A stretch of DNA of 8,190 nt from Actinomycetota bacterium (GTDB lineage Bacteria; Actinomycetota; Acidimicrobiia; Acidimicrobiales; Ilumatobacteraceae). The notes below the pieces were generated by a model. The model was not told where the DNA came from. It made no database searches and worked only from the letters and a program-made list of their open reading frames with translations. This document shows positions 1 through 8,190 of the stretch, in pieces. Positions within the stretch are counted from its first letter, which is position 1. The number at the start of each line of letters is the position of its first letter. The translations under genes were made by a program, and so were the position numbers. The stretch spans positions 1 to 8,190 of the forward strand of contig WLFB01000042.1 in assembly GCA_009703975.1 (NCBI GenBank), read 5' to 3'.

Positions 1-3000
1 AACGGTCGATTGCGTTGTTCGATCATTCCTTGAACTGCGGCAGTGGCAGCACTCAATGTCGTGACAACAGAAACTCGACACGTGTTAGCAGCCTTACGAA
101 TTGCCTCGCCATCATTTCGTGTGCCATATCCGCGCGGTGTGTTAATTACTAATGCGATATCGCCAGATTCAATTAGTTTTACTGCATCGTCGCCAGTGCT
201 ACTTCCCGGCTTTCTTTCTGAGAATTTGCCGACAACACGTGAAACTTCGCAGCCATGACTTTTCAAGAAATCAGCCGTGCCGACAGTGGCAACTATCTTG
301 AGCCCGAGAGATGTCAAACCTTTGACAACTTCGACTCCGCCAAGTTTGTCGCGGTCGTTTAGCGACACGAATATAAGCCCTGACTCCGGCAATGTTGTGC
401 CAGCGGCGAATTGTGACTTGGCGAATGCACGCGCAAAAGAATCGTCGATTCCCATTACTTCACCTGTTGAGCGCATTTCAGGCCCAAGCGCAGTATCAAC
501 ATCTGCGAAGCGATTGAATGGCAACACTGCTTCTTTGACTGATACATGTGAACCAGAAACCGGCTTTTTCAACAAACCTTCACTGCGAAGTTGCTCGAGT
601 GTTGAGCCAAGCATGACGCGACTCGCAACTTTGGCTAGAGGCACGCCAGTTGCTTTCGCTACAAAAGGCACAGTGCGACTTGCGCGCGGATTCGCTTCAA
701 TTACGTAAACAGCTTTATCAGTAATTGCAAACTGAACATTGATCAGGCCGACAACCTTCAATGCTTCGGATATTTTCTTGACCGTATTCTCGATTTCAAT
801 AATCGTCGTATTTGACAAACTCACCGGAGGAATAGTGCACGCCGAATCGCCAGAGTGCACACCCGCCTGCTCAACATGCTCCATCACGCCACCGATTAAA
901 ACTTCTCCTGTTGAATCACGAATGGCATCAACATCAACTTCGGTTGCATCTTCTAGAAATCTGTCAATCAGTACTGGTCTTTGCGCAGATAGACCACCTT
1001 CGCGACCCAACGACCCAGCCTGGCTCATTTCTTGCATAGCTTTGCGCAGGTGCGCCTCATCATGAACAATCTGCATTGCCCGCCCACCTAATACATAACT
1101 TGGACGAATGAGAACCGGGTAACCAATTTTGGTAGCGATCTCTACGGCTTGTTCAACGTCACGAGCCGTACCGCCTGGTGGTTGCAAAATATTTAGTGAT
1201 TCGCAAAGTGTGCTCCATTTTTCACGATCTTCAGCAATATCAATTGACTCGCTTGTTGTGCCTGCGATCAATTCTTTTGGCAATTGGGTTGCGAGTTTAA
1301 GTGGAGTCTGACCACCTAATCCGACAATAATTCGCGGATTTGAACCAGATATCAGTTGTTCAGCTTCAATCACATTCATCACATCTTCATATGTAAGAGG
1401 CTCAAAATAAAGTTTGTCTGAAGTGTCGTAATCAGTCGAGACTGTTTCTGGATTGCAGTTAAGCATGATCGTCTGAAAACCAGCGTCGCGCAATGCAAAA
1501 CTCGCATGCACACAGCAATAATCGAACTCAATACCTTGGCCGATTCTGTTTGGACCACTTCCTAAAATAATTACTGATTGCTTTGTGCTTGAATGCAATT
1601 CTGATTCATCTTCGTATGTCGAATAGTGATATGGGGTCTGAGCTGCGAACTCTGCACTGCATGTGTCAACTGCTTTATAGGTTGGCCTTACACCACGCTT
1701 TAGACGGGTCGCTCGCACATCGTGTTCAGTTCGTTTGAACAAATAGCTGAGCTGAGCATCTGAAAAACCGAGCCGCTTGACCCGCTTCCAATCTGAAACC
1801 GATAATTCTTCGAGACTTTGTGTTTCGAGATATTCGCGTTCTTCCACAATCGACTGCATTTGATCCAAAAACCATGGATCAAATTTGCAAAATTTTGCGA
1901 TCTTTTCAATTGAGATTTTTCGGCGCAAACATTCACCGATTTCAAAGATTCTGTCCGGGGTCGGTATCGCGATCTTGTCAAGCAGCTGGGCATCACTTAG
2001 GTCGTTAAAGATCTCTTCACCGGGGTCACAATTAAGTCCAAGTCGACCAATTTCTAGCGACCGCAACGCCTTCTGCAAACTCTCGGTAAACGTTCTGCCA
2101 ATTGCCATTGCTTCACCGACACTCTGCATCTGAGTACCGAGAACTCCGGACGTGCCCGGGAACTTCTCAAAGGCCCAACGAGGAATCTTGGTGACTACAT
2201 AATCAATAGTTGGCTCAAAACTCGCAGGTGTCATTTTGGTGATGTCATTTGATATTTCATCAAGCGTGTAACCAACCGCAAGTTTCGCCGCAATCTTTGC
2301 AATCGGAAACCCAGTGGCTTTAGACGCAAGTGCTGAACTTCTTGAAACTCTCGGGTTCATCTCGATTACAACTTGATCGCCATTAATTGGGTTCACTGCA
2401 AATTGCACATTTGAGCCACCGGTTTCAACACCCACGCGGCGGATACAAGCAAAAGCCGCGTCACGCATTTTTTGATATTCAACGTCTGACAGCGTCATTG
2501 CCGGTGCGACTGTCATTGAGTCACCCGTGTGTACACCCATCGCATCTATGTTTTCGATTGAGCAAATCACGACACAGTTATCGTTTTTGTCGCGCATTAC
2601 TTCAAGTTCATATTCTTTCCAGCCGACGATTGATGTTTCGATCAATATTTCAGAAATCGGACTAGCCGCTAAACCATTTGCGACGACAGCATGAAATTCT
2701 TCCAAAGTGTTGGCAATACCGGTTCCTCTTCCACCCAAAATATACGCAGGGCGAATAATCACCGGCAATTTGATTTCTTTGAGAATCTCATCTGCTTGCT
2801 CGGCTGTGTGAGCGATACCGCTTCGAGGCACGCTCAGACCGATTTCAATCATCGCCTCTTTGAATTTTCCTCTATCTTCTGCAGTATTGATTGCCAGAGC
2901 GTTAGCGCCGATCAACTCAGGCGTACCTGGCACACCAACTTTGCCACGTTCAAACAAAGTCATTGCAAGATTCAAGGCAGTCTGCCCACCAAGAGTTGGC

Positions 3001-3260
3001 AACACGGCATCGGGTTTTTCTCTCTCAATAATTTTTTCAATGAATTCTGGTGTGAGTGGCTCGATATAAGTGCGATCAGCAAAATCTGGATCAGTCATGA
3101 TTGTTGCCGGGTTTGAGTTTGCGAGAATCACTCGGTAACCCTCTTGTCGCAATACACGACACGCTTGCGTGCCTGAATAATCAAATTCACATGCTTGACC
3201 GATAACAATTGGCCCCGAGCCGAGAACAAGAATCGACTTGATGTCTTCGCGCCGTGGCAT
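1..3260 (-). CDS. carB: Carbamoyl-phosphate synthase large subunit (partial, 3' end outside window)
   Basis: The large subunit takes ammonia from CarA and, with bicarbonate and two ATP, makes carbamoyl phosphate for pyrimidine and arginine synthesis in the cytoplasm. The frame is open from the ATG at 3258-3260 to the left edge, giving 1086 full codons; the family is usually about 1070-1120 residues, so only a short tail is missing. The start [17 protein letters not shown] is canonical. The first ATP-grasp half has Arg170 in IIRPAY and the metal ligands Glu300 and Asn302 (IEMNPR). The second half repeats the fold: [10 protein letters not shown] near 566-575, Arg719 in [12 protein letters not shown], and Glu855/Asn857 in IEANPR. 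The C-terminal MGS-like allosteric domain starts near residue 950 (SLNDRDK from 966; NTPRGYGTR further on). The style of this domain is actinobacterial. The start codon overlaps the carA stop by one base (TAATG). The N-half glycine loop reads GGRGTG rather than the common GGSGGG type. The identification is certain. Confidence 0.98.
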   Translation of the reverse strand, partial: MPRREDIKSILVLGSGPIVIGQACEFDYSGTQACRVLRQEGYRVILANSNPATIMTDPDFADRTYIEPLTPEFIEKIIEREKPDAVLPTLGGQTALNLAMTLFERGKVGVPGTPELIGANALAINTAEDRGKFKEAMIEIGLSVPRSGIAHTAEQADEILKEIKLPVIIRPAYILGGRGTGIANTLEEFHAVVANGLAASPISEILIETSIVGWKEYELEVMRDKNDNCVVICSIENIDAMGVHTGDSMTVAPAMTLSDVEYQKMRDAAFACIRRVGVETGGSNVQFAVNPINGDQVVIEMNPRVSRSSALASKATGFPIAKIAAKLAVGYTLDEISNDITKMTPASFEPTIDYVVTKIPRWAFEKFPGTSGVLGTQMQSVGEAMAIGRTFTESLQKALRSLEIGRLGLNCDPGEEIFNDLSDAQLLDKIAIPTPDRIFEIGECLRRKISIEKIAKFCKFDPWFLDQMQSIVEEREYLETQSLEELSVSDWKRVKRLGFSDAQLSYLFKRTEHDVRATRLKRGVRPTYKAVDTCSAEFAAQTPYHYSTYEDESELHSSTKQSVIILGSGPNRIGQGIEFDYCCVHASFALRDAGFQTIMLNCNPETVSTDYDTSDKLYFEPLTYEDVMNVIEAEQLISGSNPRIIVGLGGQTPLKLATQLPKELIAGTTSESIDIAEDREKWSTLCESLNILQPPGGTARDVEQAVEIATKIGYPVLIRPSYVLGGRAMQIVHDEAHLRKAMQEMSQAGSLGREGGLSAQRPVLIDRFLEDATEVDVDAIRDSTGEVLIGGVMEHVEQAGVHSGDSACTIPPVSLSNTTIIEIENTVKKISEALKVVGLINVQFAITDKAVYVIEANPRASRTVPFVAKATGVPLAKVASRVMLGSTLEQLRSEGLLKKPVSGSHVSVKEAVLPFNRFADVDTALGPEMRSTGEVMGIDDSFARAFAKSQFAAGTTLPESGLIFVSLNDRDKLGGVEVVKGLTSLGLKIVATVGTADFLKSHGCEVSRVVGKFSERKPGSSTGDDAVKLIESGDIALVINTPRGYGTRNDGEAIRKAANTCRVSVVTTLSAATAAVQGMIEQRNRP

Positions 3261-4372
3261 TATTTACGATCCATCATTTCGACGAATTGCGAAAATAGAT
3301 ACCGACTATCGTGCGGGCCAGGGCCAGCTTCTGGGTGATACTGAACGCTGAAAGCATTTGCGCCGCGAACACGCAAACCCTCGTTGGTATTGTCATTCAA
3401 ATTGATGTGAGTAATGTCAGCTTTTGTAGCCAGTGAATCTGCGTCGACACAAAAGTTATGGTTTTGACTTGTGATCTCAACCGACTTGGTCGCGATATTT
3501 CTTACTGGATGATTTGCCCCGTGATGACCGAAAGGCAACTTGTATGTTTTGCCACCTAGAGCGAGTGCCAAAAGTTGATGACCGAGACAAATACCAAACA
3601 GTGGAACACCAGTGCCAAGCAATTCTCGAATAGTCGCCGGAGCACCGTGTACCATCTCGGGATCACCAGGACCATTTGATAAAAAGATTCCGTTTGGCGA
3701 TAACGCCATCACCTCTTCGGCAGTCGTGGTTGCTGGCACAACGTGCACTGTTGCGAACTCAGCCAAACAGTTCAACATCGTTGTCTTTATACCAAAGTCG
3801 TACGCCACTACTGTAAATCTTCCGCTTCCATGAATATAACTTTTAGCTGTCGTAACTTGAGCTACTAAGTTTTTTCCGGAGGTGCCTTTTTCGCTTTTCG
3901 CAGCCTTTGTTAATTCTTCTTGACTAGCCGTGCCGAATGCGCCTGGCATCGAGCCAGAATCTCGCAACAAACGTGTCAATCGTCTTGTATCAATACCGGC
4001 GATGCCAGCCATATCATTCTGCTTTAGAAACGAATCTAACGAATCATCACTGCGCCAGTTGCTGCGGCGCCGCGCGAGTTCTCGAACAATCACGCCACGC
4101 GCGAAAACTTTTGATGCTTCGTTATCAAGATTCGTTGTGCCGTAGTTACCAATATGTGGCGTCGTAAAAGTGATGATCTGCCCTGCATACGACGGATCAG
4201 TAATTATCTCTTGATATCCAGATAATCCTGTATGAAACACAACTTCGCCTTTTGAGATGACGGGTTCAGAGATTTCAGACGAGCCCGCACCGATTGCCTC
4301 ACCTTCAAAGACCGAGCCGTCATTCAAAACGAGAAGAGCTGGCTTAATCTTCGACTTTGAAATTTGCGTCAT
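3260..4372 (-). CDS. carA: Carbamoyl-phosphate synthase small (glutaminase) subunit
   Basis: CarA hydrolyses glutamine and passes the ammonia to CarB through a tunnel in the CarAB complex. The protein is 370 residues, normal for the family. The N-terminal CarA-specific domain spans about residues 10-150, with [13 protein letters not shown] near the start, [14 protein letters not shown] at 49-62, and [13 protein letters not shown] at 125-137. The class I glutamine amidotransferase domain starts near 186. Its oxyanion region is SNGPGDP (232-238), the nucleophile is Cys262 in FGICLGHQ, and the rest of the triad is His346 and Glu348 in QYHPEA. The ATG at 4370-4372 overlaps the pyrC stop as ATGA, and no convincing Shine-Dalgarno lies upstream, so translation probably depends on coupling to pyrC. 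In Mycobacterium a small membrane-protein gene separates pyrC from carA; it is absent here. Confidence 0.98.
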   Translation of the reverse strand: MTQISKSKIKPALLVLNDGSVFEGEAIGAGSSEISEPVISKGEVVFHTGLSGYQEIITDPSYAGQIITFTTPHIGNYGTTNLDNEASKVFARGVIVRELARRRSNWRSDDSLDSFLKQNDMAGIAGIDTRRLTRLLRDSGSMPGAFGTASQEELTKAAKSEKGTSGKNLVAQVTTAKSYIHGSGRFTVVAYDFGIKTTMLNCLAEFATVHVVPATTTAEEVMALSPNGIFLSNGPGDPEMVHGAPATIRELLGTGVPLFGICLGHQLLALALGGKTYKLPFGHHGANHPVRNIATKSVEITSQNHNFCVDADSLATKADITHINLNDNTNEGLRVRGANAFSVQYHPEAGPGPHDSRYLFSQFVEMMDRK

Positions 4373-5649
4373 TTCTGTGCTTGCCCATCAATCACTGTTG
4401 GTGTTCCCTTAAAAATTGTGTGGCGAACCTTGCCACGAAGCGTCCGACCAACATAGGGCGAATTTATACTTTTGCTCGCGAGTCTTTGCAAATCAACACT
4501 CCATGATAATTCTGGGTCAAAAACGCAGATATTTGCTGGCTCAGAAACCGATACCGGCCGTCCGTGCGCACTATCAATTTTAGCGATTCGTGCTGGGTTC
4601 CAACTCAATAGCGACACTGCATCTTTAATCTCTAGGTCTCCAAACGCCAATACGACACCTAGCGCGGTTTCAAGACCGAGCATTCCGGGTGGTGCCATGT
4701 CAAGCGACATTTCTTTGTCGCGACGCGGATGAGGCGCGTGGTCAGTAGCAATGGCATCAATCGTGCCATCTAATAAACCAATTTTTAGTGCACGAATGTC
4801 TTCACTTGAGCGAAGTGGTGGATTGACTTTATACACAGGGTCATACGACGCCAAAAGTTCTTGAGTTAGAGACAAATGATGCGGGGTTACTTCGGCAGTA
4901 ATCGGTAAACCATCGCGCTTTGCGGCGCGAACAAGTTCAACACTGCGAGCCGTTGACAAGTGCAAAAAGTGCATCGTCGCCCCAGTAATTCTTACAAGTT
5001 CAATATCACGAAACACCATTAACTCTTCAGCGATTGCCGGCCAACCTGGCAGACCAAGATCAGTACAACACTGACATTCACTCATCACCGCACCTTTAGT
5101 AAGTTCGGCAACTTCACAATGTTGTGCGAGCGTTACGCCAAGACCTCTGGCATATTCGAGAGCACGACGCATCAGCGATGCATCTTGTACTCCGAAACCA
5201 TCATCAGTAAAGAAGTTCACACCCGCCTGTGCCAGTTCAGCCATCGGCGCCAGCGTTTCACCTTGTCGACCGAGCGTGATACATCCACTCGGAATTACAT
5301 CAACGAGACCAGCGCGCTTTCCTTGTTCGCGCACAAAATCAATTACTGCGACTGAATCTTGTGGAGGATCCGTATTCGGCATTGCAACAAGTGCCGTGTA
5401 CCCGCCGAGTGCTCCGGCGCGGCTACCCGTCTCAATTGTCTCTGCTTCTTCTTTACCCGGCTCTCGCAAATGTGCATGCAAATCTACAAAACCGCTCGTG
5501 ACGATGCACCCACTGGCATCAAGTTCGACATCACCTTTTAGGTTTGCGCCGACTTCAACCACTATTTCGTTTTCGATTCTTACATCGGCACGCAGTTCGC
5601 CGTTCTGATTAAGAATTGTGCCGCCCTTGATTACGACCGACTTGCTCAT
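4369..5649 (-). CDS. pyrC: Dihydroorotase, type I (amidohydrolase)
   Basis: This enzyme reversibly cyclises N-carbamoyl-aspartate to L-dihydroorotate, the third step of UMP synthesis. At 426 residues it matches the type I (class I) dihydroorotases, not the shorter E. coli type. The metal-site residues expected for the amidohydrolase fold are visible: His58 and His60 in DLHAHLREPG, the Asp149/Asp150 pair in FFTDDG, His177 in AQHCE, His230 in MHFLHLST, and the catalytic Asp303 in ATDHAPH. The substrate-binding KVNPPLR lies at 274-280, and the C-terminal beta-sandwich ends with GRTLRGKVRHTIFKG. A GGTGG ribosome-binding site sits 6 bases before the ATG, inside the end of pyrB. The start overlaps the pyrB stop as ATGA. 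An unusual cysteine cluster (Cys193, 195, 196) lies just before the conserved LGLPGWP stretch. An inactive PyrC paralogue is unlikely because all the metal residues are kept. Confidence 0.97.
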   Translation of the reverse strand: MSKSVVIKGGTILNQNGELRADVRIENEIVVEVGANLKGDVELDASGCIVTSGFVDLHAHLREPGKEEAETIETGSRAGALGGYTALVAMPNTDPPQDSVAVIDFVREQGKRAGLVDVIPSGCITLGRQGETLAPMAELAQAGVNFFTDDGFGVQDASLMRRALEYARGLGVTLAQHCEVAELTKGAVMSECQCCTDLGLPGWPAIAEELMVFRDIELVRITGATMHFLHLSTARSVELVRAAKRDGLPITAEVTPHHLSLTQELLASYDPVYKVNPPLRSSEDIRALKIGLLDGTIDAIATDHAPHPRRDKEMSLDMAPPGMLGLETALGVVLAFGDLEIKDAVSLLSWNPARIAKIDSAHGRPVSVSEPANICVFDPELSWSVDLQRLASKSINSPYVGRTLRGKVRHTIFKGTPTVIDGQAQK

Positions 5650-6581
5650 GCTTGACCACCAAGATTTGCGCCACTACCCAACAAATCGAATAGCACCGCC
5701 ATTCGAACAGAAACGCCATTGGCTACCTGTCGATGAATTAAAGAGTTTTTAACATCTGAAGGATCGATCTGCATTTCTACGCCACGATTCATTGGCCCCG
5801 GATGCATCACAATCGCTGAATCTCTTAGTCTTGCAACACGATTTTGAGTTAGACCATATTGCTCAGAATATTCGCGCAATGTTGGTACGTGCCCTTGCGA
5901 CATTCTTTCGCTTTGCAAACGCAACATATACAACACATCACTAGTTGGTATGACTTCATCAAGATGATGATTTACTTCAACTGGCCAATGCGAAACATCT
6001 GGTGGCAACAAAGTCGGTGGTGCGACGAGAGTGACCTTGGCACCCAACATTGAAAAGGCCTGAATATTGCTTCGCGCAACACGCGAATGCTTAATGTCGC
6101 CGACGATAGTTATTTGCATGCCGTCAAATCTTGCGGTGTGAGTTGCTTCGCGAATTGTGTAGCAGTCGACTATCGCTTGAGTTGGATGTTGGTGAGCCCC
6201 ATCACCAGCATTAATGATCGACGCTTTCGTCCACTGTTCGATTTGCCATGGAATACCCACTGATTTGTGACGCACAACAAATGCATCAACACCCATATCA
6301 GTAATCGTGGCGACCGTATCGCGCAACGATTCACCTTTGTTAACGCTAGAAGTTGAAACATTAAAAGTCAGAGTGTCAGCCGAAAGTCGCTTTGCGGCGG
6401 TCTCAAAGCTCAAACGAGTTCGGGTTGAGTCTTCAAAAAATAAACTTGCAACGGTTCGACCACGCAACGCCGGAACCTTCGGAACTGGCCTCTGGTTAAT
6501 TTCTGCCATGTGATCTGTCAACTGCAAAAGTTCTAACAAACCACTTGCGCCTAGTTCATCGATGCTTCGCAGATGCTTCAC
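5646..6581 (-). CDS. pyrB: Aspartate carbamoyltransferase catalytic subunit
   Basis: PyrB condenses carbamoyl phosphate with aspartate to N-carbamoyl-aspartate, the committed pyrimidine step. The 311 residues match the catalytic chain. The carbamoyl-phosphate loop FFEDSTRTR is at 48-56. The SSVNKGES loop around Lys82 carries the residue contributed from the neighbouring subunit in the trimer. HQHPTQ is at 130-135, DIKHSRVARSN at 162-172, and the HPGPMNRG loop at 260-267. STRTR together with HPGPMNRG marks an aspartate rather than an ornithine carbamoyltransferase. The start is GTG at 6579-6581, overlapping the pyrR stop as GTGA. It is chosen because the encoded KHLRSIDEL fits the usual family start, although no clear Shine-Dalgarno is seen. 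No regulatory chain gene (pyrI) is present, and none is expected next to pyrR in a Gram-positive type operon. Confidence 0.98.
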   Translation of the reverse strand: MKHLRSIDELGASGLLELLQLTDHMAEINQRPVPKVPALRGRTVASLFFEDSTRTRLSFETAAKRLSADTLTFNVSTSSVNKGESLRDTVATITDMGVDAFVVRHKSVGIPWQIEQWTKASIINAGDGAHQHPTQAIVDCYTIREATHTARFDGMQITIVGDIKHSRVARSNIQAFSMLGAKVTLVAPPTLLPPDVSHWPVEVNHHLDEVIPTSDVLYMLRLQSERMSQGHVPTLREYSEQYGLTQNRVARLRDSAIVMHPGPMNRGVEMQIDPSDVKNSLIHRQVANGVSVRMAVLFDLLGSGANLGGQA

Positions 6582-7129
6582 TTGTTACTCGCATTCATTG
6601 CTGTTATCCGTACGCCGTCACTAGTTGCCGATACATCATCATCTTTTTGTGTCGGCAAATTCTTGCCAACAAAATCTGGGCGAATCGGAAGTTCGCGATG
6701 ACCTCGATCGACTAGAACTGCAAGTTGCACTGCACGTGGTCGACCAAAATTATTTAGCCCCTCCATTGCGGCACGAACTGTTCGGCCAGTAAACAACACA
6801 TCGTCTACCAGCACGACCGTTGCGCCAGTTAAGTCGAACCGAATATCGGTAATCGCACCAAGCGAAACTGGTCGTATACCAATGTCGTCGCGATGCAGAC
6901 TGACATCAAGCGCCCCAACTGGTACCGTCACAGAACTTTCGATTTCGTTTATCTGTTTAGTTATTGCTTCGGCGATCCATGTGCCCCCGCGTTGCAAGCC
7001 AACGATCGCCAGGCCTTCAATGCCGTGGTTGCGCTCGATAATCTCGTGAGCAATGCGAACAATTGCGCGGCGCACATCTGTCGCGCTCATCACCTCATGC
7101 GGCGTGTCTGGCCTCGCGTTGATACTCAA
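6578..7129 (-). CDS. pyrR: PyrR, UMP-responsive pyr mRNA-binding regulator / uracil phosphoribosyltransferase fold
   Basis: PyrR binds pyr leader RNA when UMP is plentiful and lowers expression of the operon; many members also have uracil phosphoribosyltransferase activity. The protein is 183 residues, typical of the family. The PRPP-binding signature VVLVDDVLFTGRT is at 105-117. RIAHEIIERN (25-34) and DVSLHRDDIG (75-84) are also typical of PyrR, as is the C-terminal VDRGHRELPIRPDFVGK. The loop that usually reads TRG reads RGG here (GLQRGGTWIA, 44-53). The start is TTG at 7127-7129: it has GGAAGGA five bases upstream and gives a family-like N-terminus. The internal ATG (Met14) would leave only six residues before the first conserved helix, and its GAGGTG touches the ATG with no spacer. 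A matching PyrR-binding loop in its own leader suggests autoregulation. Confidence 0.95.
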   Translation of the reverse strand: MSINARPDTPHEVMSATDVRRAIVRIAHEIIERNHGIEGLAIVGLQRGGTWIAEAITKQINEIESSVTVPVGALDVSLHRDDIGIRPVSLGAITDIRFDLTGATVVLVDDVLFTGRTVRAAMEGLNNFGRPRAVQLAVLVDRGHRELPIRPDFVGKNLPTQKDDDVSATSDGVRITAMNASNK

Positions 7130-7134
7130 AAATA

Positions 7135-7141
7135 TCCTTCC
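7135..7141 (-). promoter_or_regulatory. Shine-Dalgarno site deciding the TTG start of pyrR
   Basis: GGAAGGA on the minus strand, with a five-base spacer (TATTT) before the TTG start codon. It is the strongest ribosome-binding site I noted in the operon and the main reason for preferring TTG over the downstream ATG. It lies immediately after the PyrR-binding hairpin. Confidence 0.8.
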
Positions 7142-7146
7142 GTTCG

Positions 7147-7160
7147 AGCCTCACAGGACT
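7147..7160 (-). promoter_or_regulatory. PyrR-binding RNA loop in the pyrR leader
   Basis: On the minus strand this reads AGTCCTGTGAGGCT, a full match to the known PyrR-binding consensus ARUCCNGNGAGGYU. It can fold as expected: CC (7157-7156) pairs with GG (7150-7149) around a five-base loop TGTGA; U7158 bulges; GAG (7161-7159) pairs with CTC (7148-7146); and 7163-7162 can add two weaker pairs with 7145-7144. The 3' arm ends one base before the Shine-Dalgarno of pyrR, so bound PyrR should block ribosome access. This resembles the translational repression described for Mycobacterium pyrR. I see no terminator/antiterminator pair as in Bacillus. Confidence 0.85.
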
Positions 7161-7198
7161 CAATTTACGGTAATTAAAAACTTATTTAAACCGCCCCA

Positions 7199-7207
7199 AA
7201 TATAGCA
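7199..7207 (-). promoter_or_regulatory. Candidate extended -10 promoter for the pyr operon
   Basis: On the minus strand the bases read TGCTATATT: a TATATT hexamer (five of six matches to TATAAT) preceded by the TG of an extended -10 element. No good -35 hexamer is found at the usual distance, which extended -10 promoters can tolerate. Transcription would start near 7191-7193, giving a leader of about 62-64 bases that contains the whole PyrR-binding loop. The site starts 10 bases upstream of the leader's midpoint AT-rich tract, within the 84-base gap after the upstream gene. The call rests on motif and position only. Confidence 0.35.
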
Positions 7208-7213
7208 CGTTCG

Positions 7214-8190
7214 CTAACCCGATATTTTGCGTTGATAGACAATCCACCATTCATTGGCATACGAAATTGCGAACTGCGCCGAGACCTCTCGCCAAGTATT
7301 CCGCATACTGTCATCCATCGCCACTGGTAAGACCACGAACTCAATGTCATTGGTAAACGGCAAAACATCACCGGTTGCAAACGCATCCATTCCATATAAG
7401 GCTCGCTTGAACGGAACCGGGAAAACATATATTCGTTTGCGTCGTGCCAAATGTGCAGTCAACGGGTGATACGCACTAACGACCGCATCATCAGGAATTT
7501 TACTTAGCGCCACACGCGCCGCAATAACAGCAGGATTACTTGACCCGTTGTACGCAACTCGAGTGCGCGCACCAGGCAATGGCGCCCAAAGGTAGGCACA
7601 ACTAAGAGTGCTGATCGCGCAAATTACCACAACTACGCGGCGCAGATTTTTTCTGAGCCGACCAAGAGCGAACGCTGTGCCGATCACAAGAACAGGTACC
7701 ACTACGAACGAGTAGTGATACTCAATGTGATATTGATACCAAAAATTACTGAAAATATTTGTGAAGATAACTAATACGGCGATCGCCGCAACCTCAGGAA
7801 ACACAACGAACCCAAGCGCAACAGGAGCGACAAGCTGCAAAACGTAATACGGTCGAGAATCGCTGACAAAGTACTTCAACATCGCAATCGGATCTGTAAA
7901 CAAAGTCTTAATTGAGCCCGATAGACCGCCAAACGGAATTCGCCATCCGTTTCTGAATGGTACGCCGTTGATCCCACGTTGAATACCAAAAATTGCAACC
8001 GCCGAATACCAAAATGAGGTCACGGCTGTAAATAGTCCCATCTTTAGGTTTTTACGCCAAGCAACCCATATGCCTAGTGGTATCAGAATCAGAGAAACAT
8101 CTTCTTTAACACTCATCGCTAACAACACAGCAACGATGTACATTCGCCATTTGGATTCAAAGGCCGCATAAAGCGCTGTCGCAATAAACA
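7214..8190 (-). CDS. DUF2079-family multi-pass membrane protein (partial, 5' end outside window)
   Basis: This is the C-terminal part of a membrane protein. The frame stays open to the right edge, with 15 full codons upstream of the Met codon at 8141-8143, so that Met is probably internal. About 324 residues are visible and the stop is TAG at 7214-7216. Counting from that Met, hydrophobic stretches lie near 2-10, 17-29, 36-54, 100-115, 117-133, 146-160 and 169-187, followed by a soluble tail. The VKEDVSL segment near 12-18, the YHIEYHYSF segment before the 146-160 helix, and a tail with IPDDAVVSAYHPLTAHLARR are the pattern I associate with DUF2079, a family resembling GT-C type glycosyltransferases. 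No substrate can be named. It is in the same direction as the pyr genes, 84 bases upstream of pyrR. Nothing in it suggests a role in pyrimidine synthesis. Confidence 0.75.
   Translation of the reverse strand, partial: FIATALYAAFESKWRMYIVAVLLAMSVKEDVSLILIPLGIWVAWRKNLKMGLFTAVTSFWYSAVAIFGIQRGINGVPFRNGWRIPFGGLSGSIKTLFTDPIAMLKYFVSDSRPYYVLQLVAPVALGFVVFPEVAAIAVLVIFTNIFSNFWYQYHIEYHYSFVVVPVLVIGTAFALGRLRKNLRRVVVVICAISTLSCAYLWAPLPGARTRVAYNGSSNPAVIAARVALSKIPDDAVVSAYHPLTAHLARRKRIYVFPVPFKRALYGMDAFATGDVLPFTNDIEFVVLPVAMDDSMRNTWREVSAQFAISYANEWWIVYQRKISG

Noticed and set aside
277..1065. Plus-strand open frames of 143 and 108 codons
   Set aside because: They lie wholly antisense to the conserved second half and allosteric domain of carB, show no recognisable domain, and have low-complexity Ser/Thr-rich translations typical of shadow frames.
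1700..2010. Possible frameshift in the middle of carB, suggested by open frames on both strands
   Set aside because: Direct translation through this segment in the carB frame is uninterrupted, and the conserved motifs on both sides are in the same frame; it is the variable oligomerisation region.
2691..3116. Plus-strand open frame of 141 codons
   Set aside because: It is antisense to the first ATP-grasp domain of carB, which is conserved codon by codon in the other strand; no family resemblance.
7130..7165. Bacillus-style transcription attenuator after the PyrR loop
   Set aside because: The short run of T before pyrR (7128-7132) follows the Shine-Dalgarno, not a GC-rich stem, and there is no room for alternative antiterminator and terminator helices.
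7186..7428. Minus-strand 80-codon frame overlapping the end of the DUF2079-type gene
   Set aside because: It runs in another frame across the conserved C-terminal tail of the membrane protein and also extends into the leader; no domain or ribosome-binding site supports it.

Overview
The window is an ordinary but very compact de novo pyrimidine (UMP) biosynthesis operon, read entirely on the minus strand. It is followed upstream, at the right edge, by the end of a membrane-protein gene. In transcription order, right to left, it holds: the 3' part of a DUF2079-type membrane protein gene (cut by the right edge), an 84-base leader, then pyrR, pyrB, pyrC, carA and carB (cut by the left edge a few codons short of the usual family length). 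No RNA genes, mobile elements, CRISPR arrays or repeats of note are visible.

The order pyrR-pyrB-pyrC-carA-carB, the actinobacterial look of the CarB C-terminus, and a PyrR-binding loop placed right against the pyrR ribosome-binding site all suggest an actinomycete-type bacterium (Actinomycetota). A few sampled lines are close to half G+C, well below typical soil actinomycetes, which would fit an aquatic lineage with a small or moderate-GC genome (possibly Acidimicrobiia). This placement is inference from gene order and protein style, not a database result.

The genes cover the first three steps of the pathway. CarA and CarB together make carbamoyl phosphate from glutamine, bicarbonate and ATP. 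PyrB joins it to aspartate, and PyrC closes the ring to dihydroorotate. PyrR is the UMP-sensing RNA-binding regulator. Every junction inside the operon overlaps: 4 bases at pyrR/pyrB, pyrB/pyrC and pyrC/carA, and 1 base at carA/carB. Translation of the five genes is therefore probably coupled, and control at pyrR could spread through the whole message.

The most informative non-coding signal is in the leader. A perfect match to the PyrR-binding RNA consensus lies at 7147-7160, one base upstream of the Shine-Dalgarno sequence for a TTG-initiated pyrR, with no terminator visible between them. This points to translational autorepression rather than the attenuation used in Bacillus. I found no sign of a previously undescribed system. 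The remaining points of interest are unusual residues in otherwise conserved enzyme loops.
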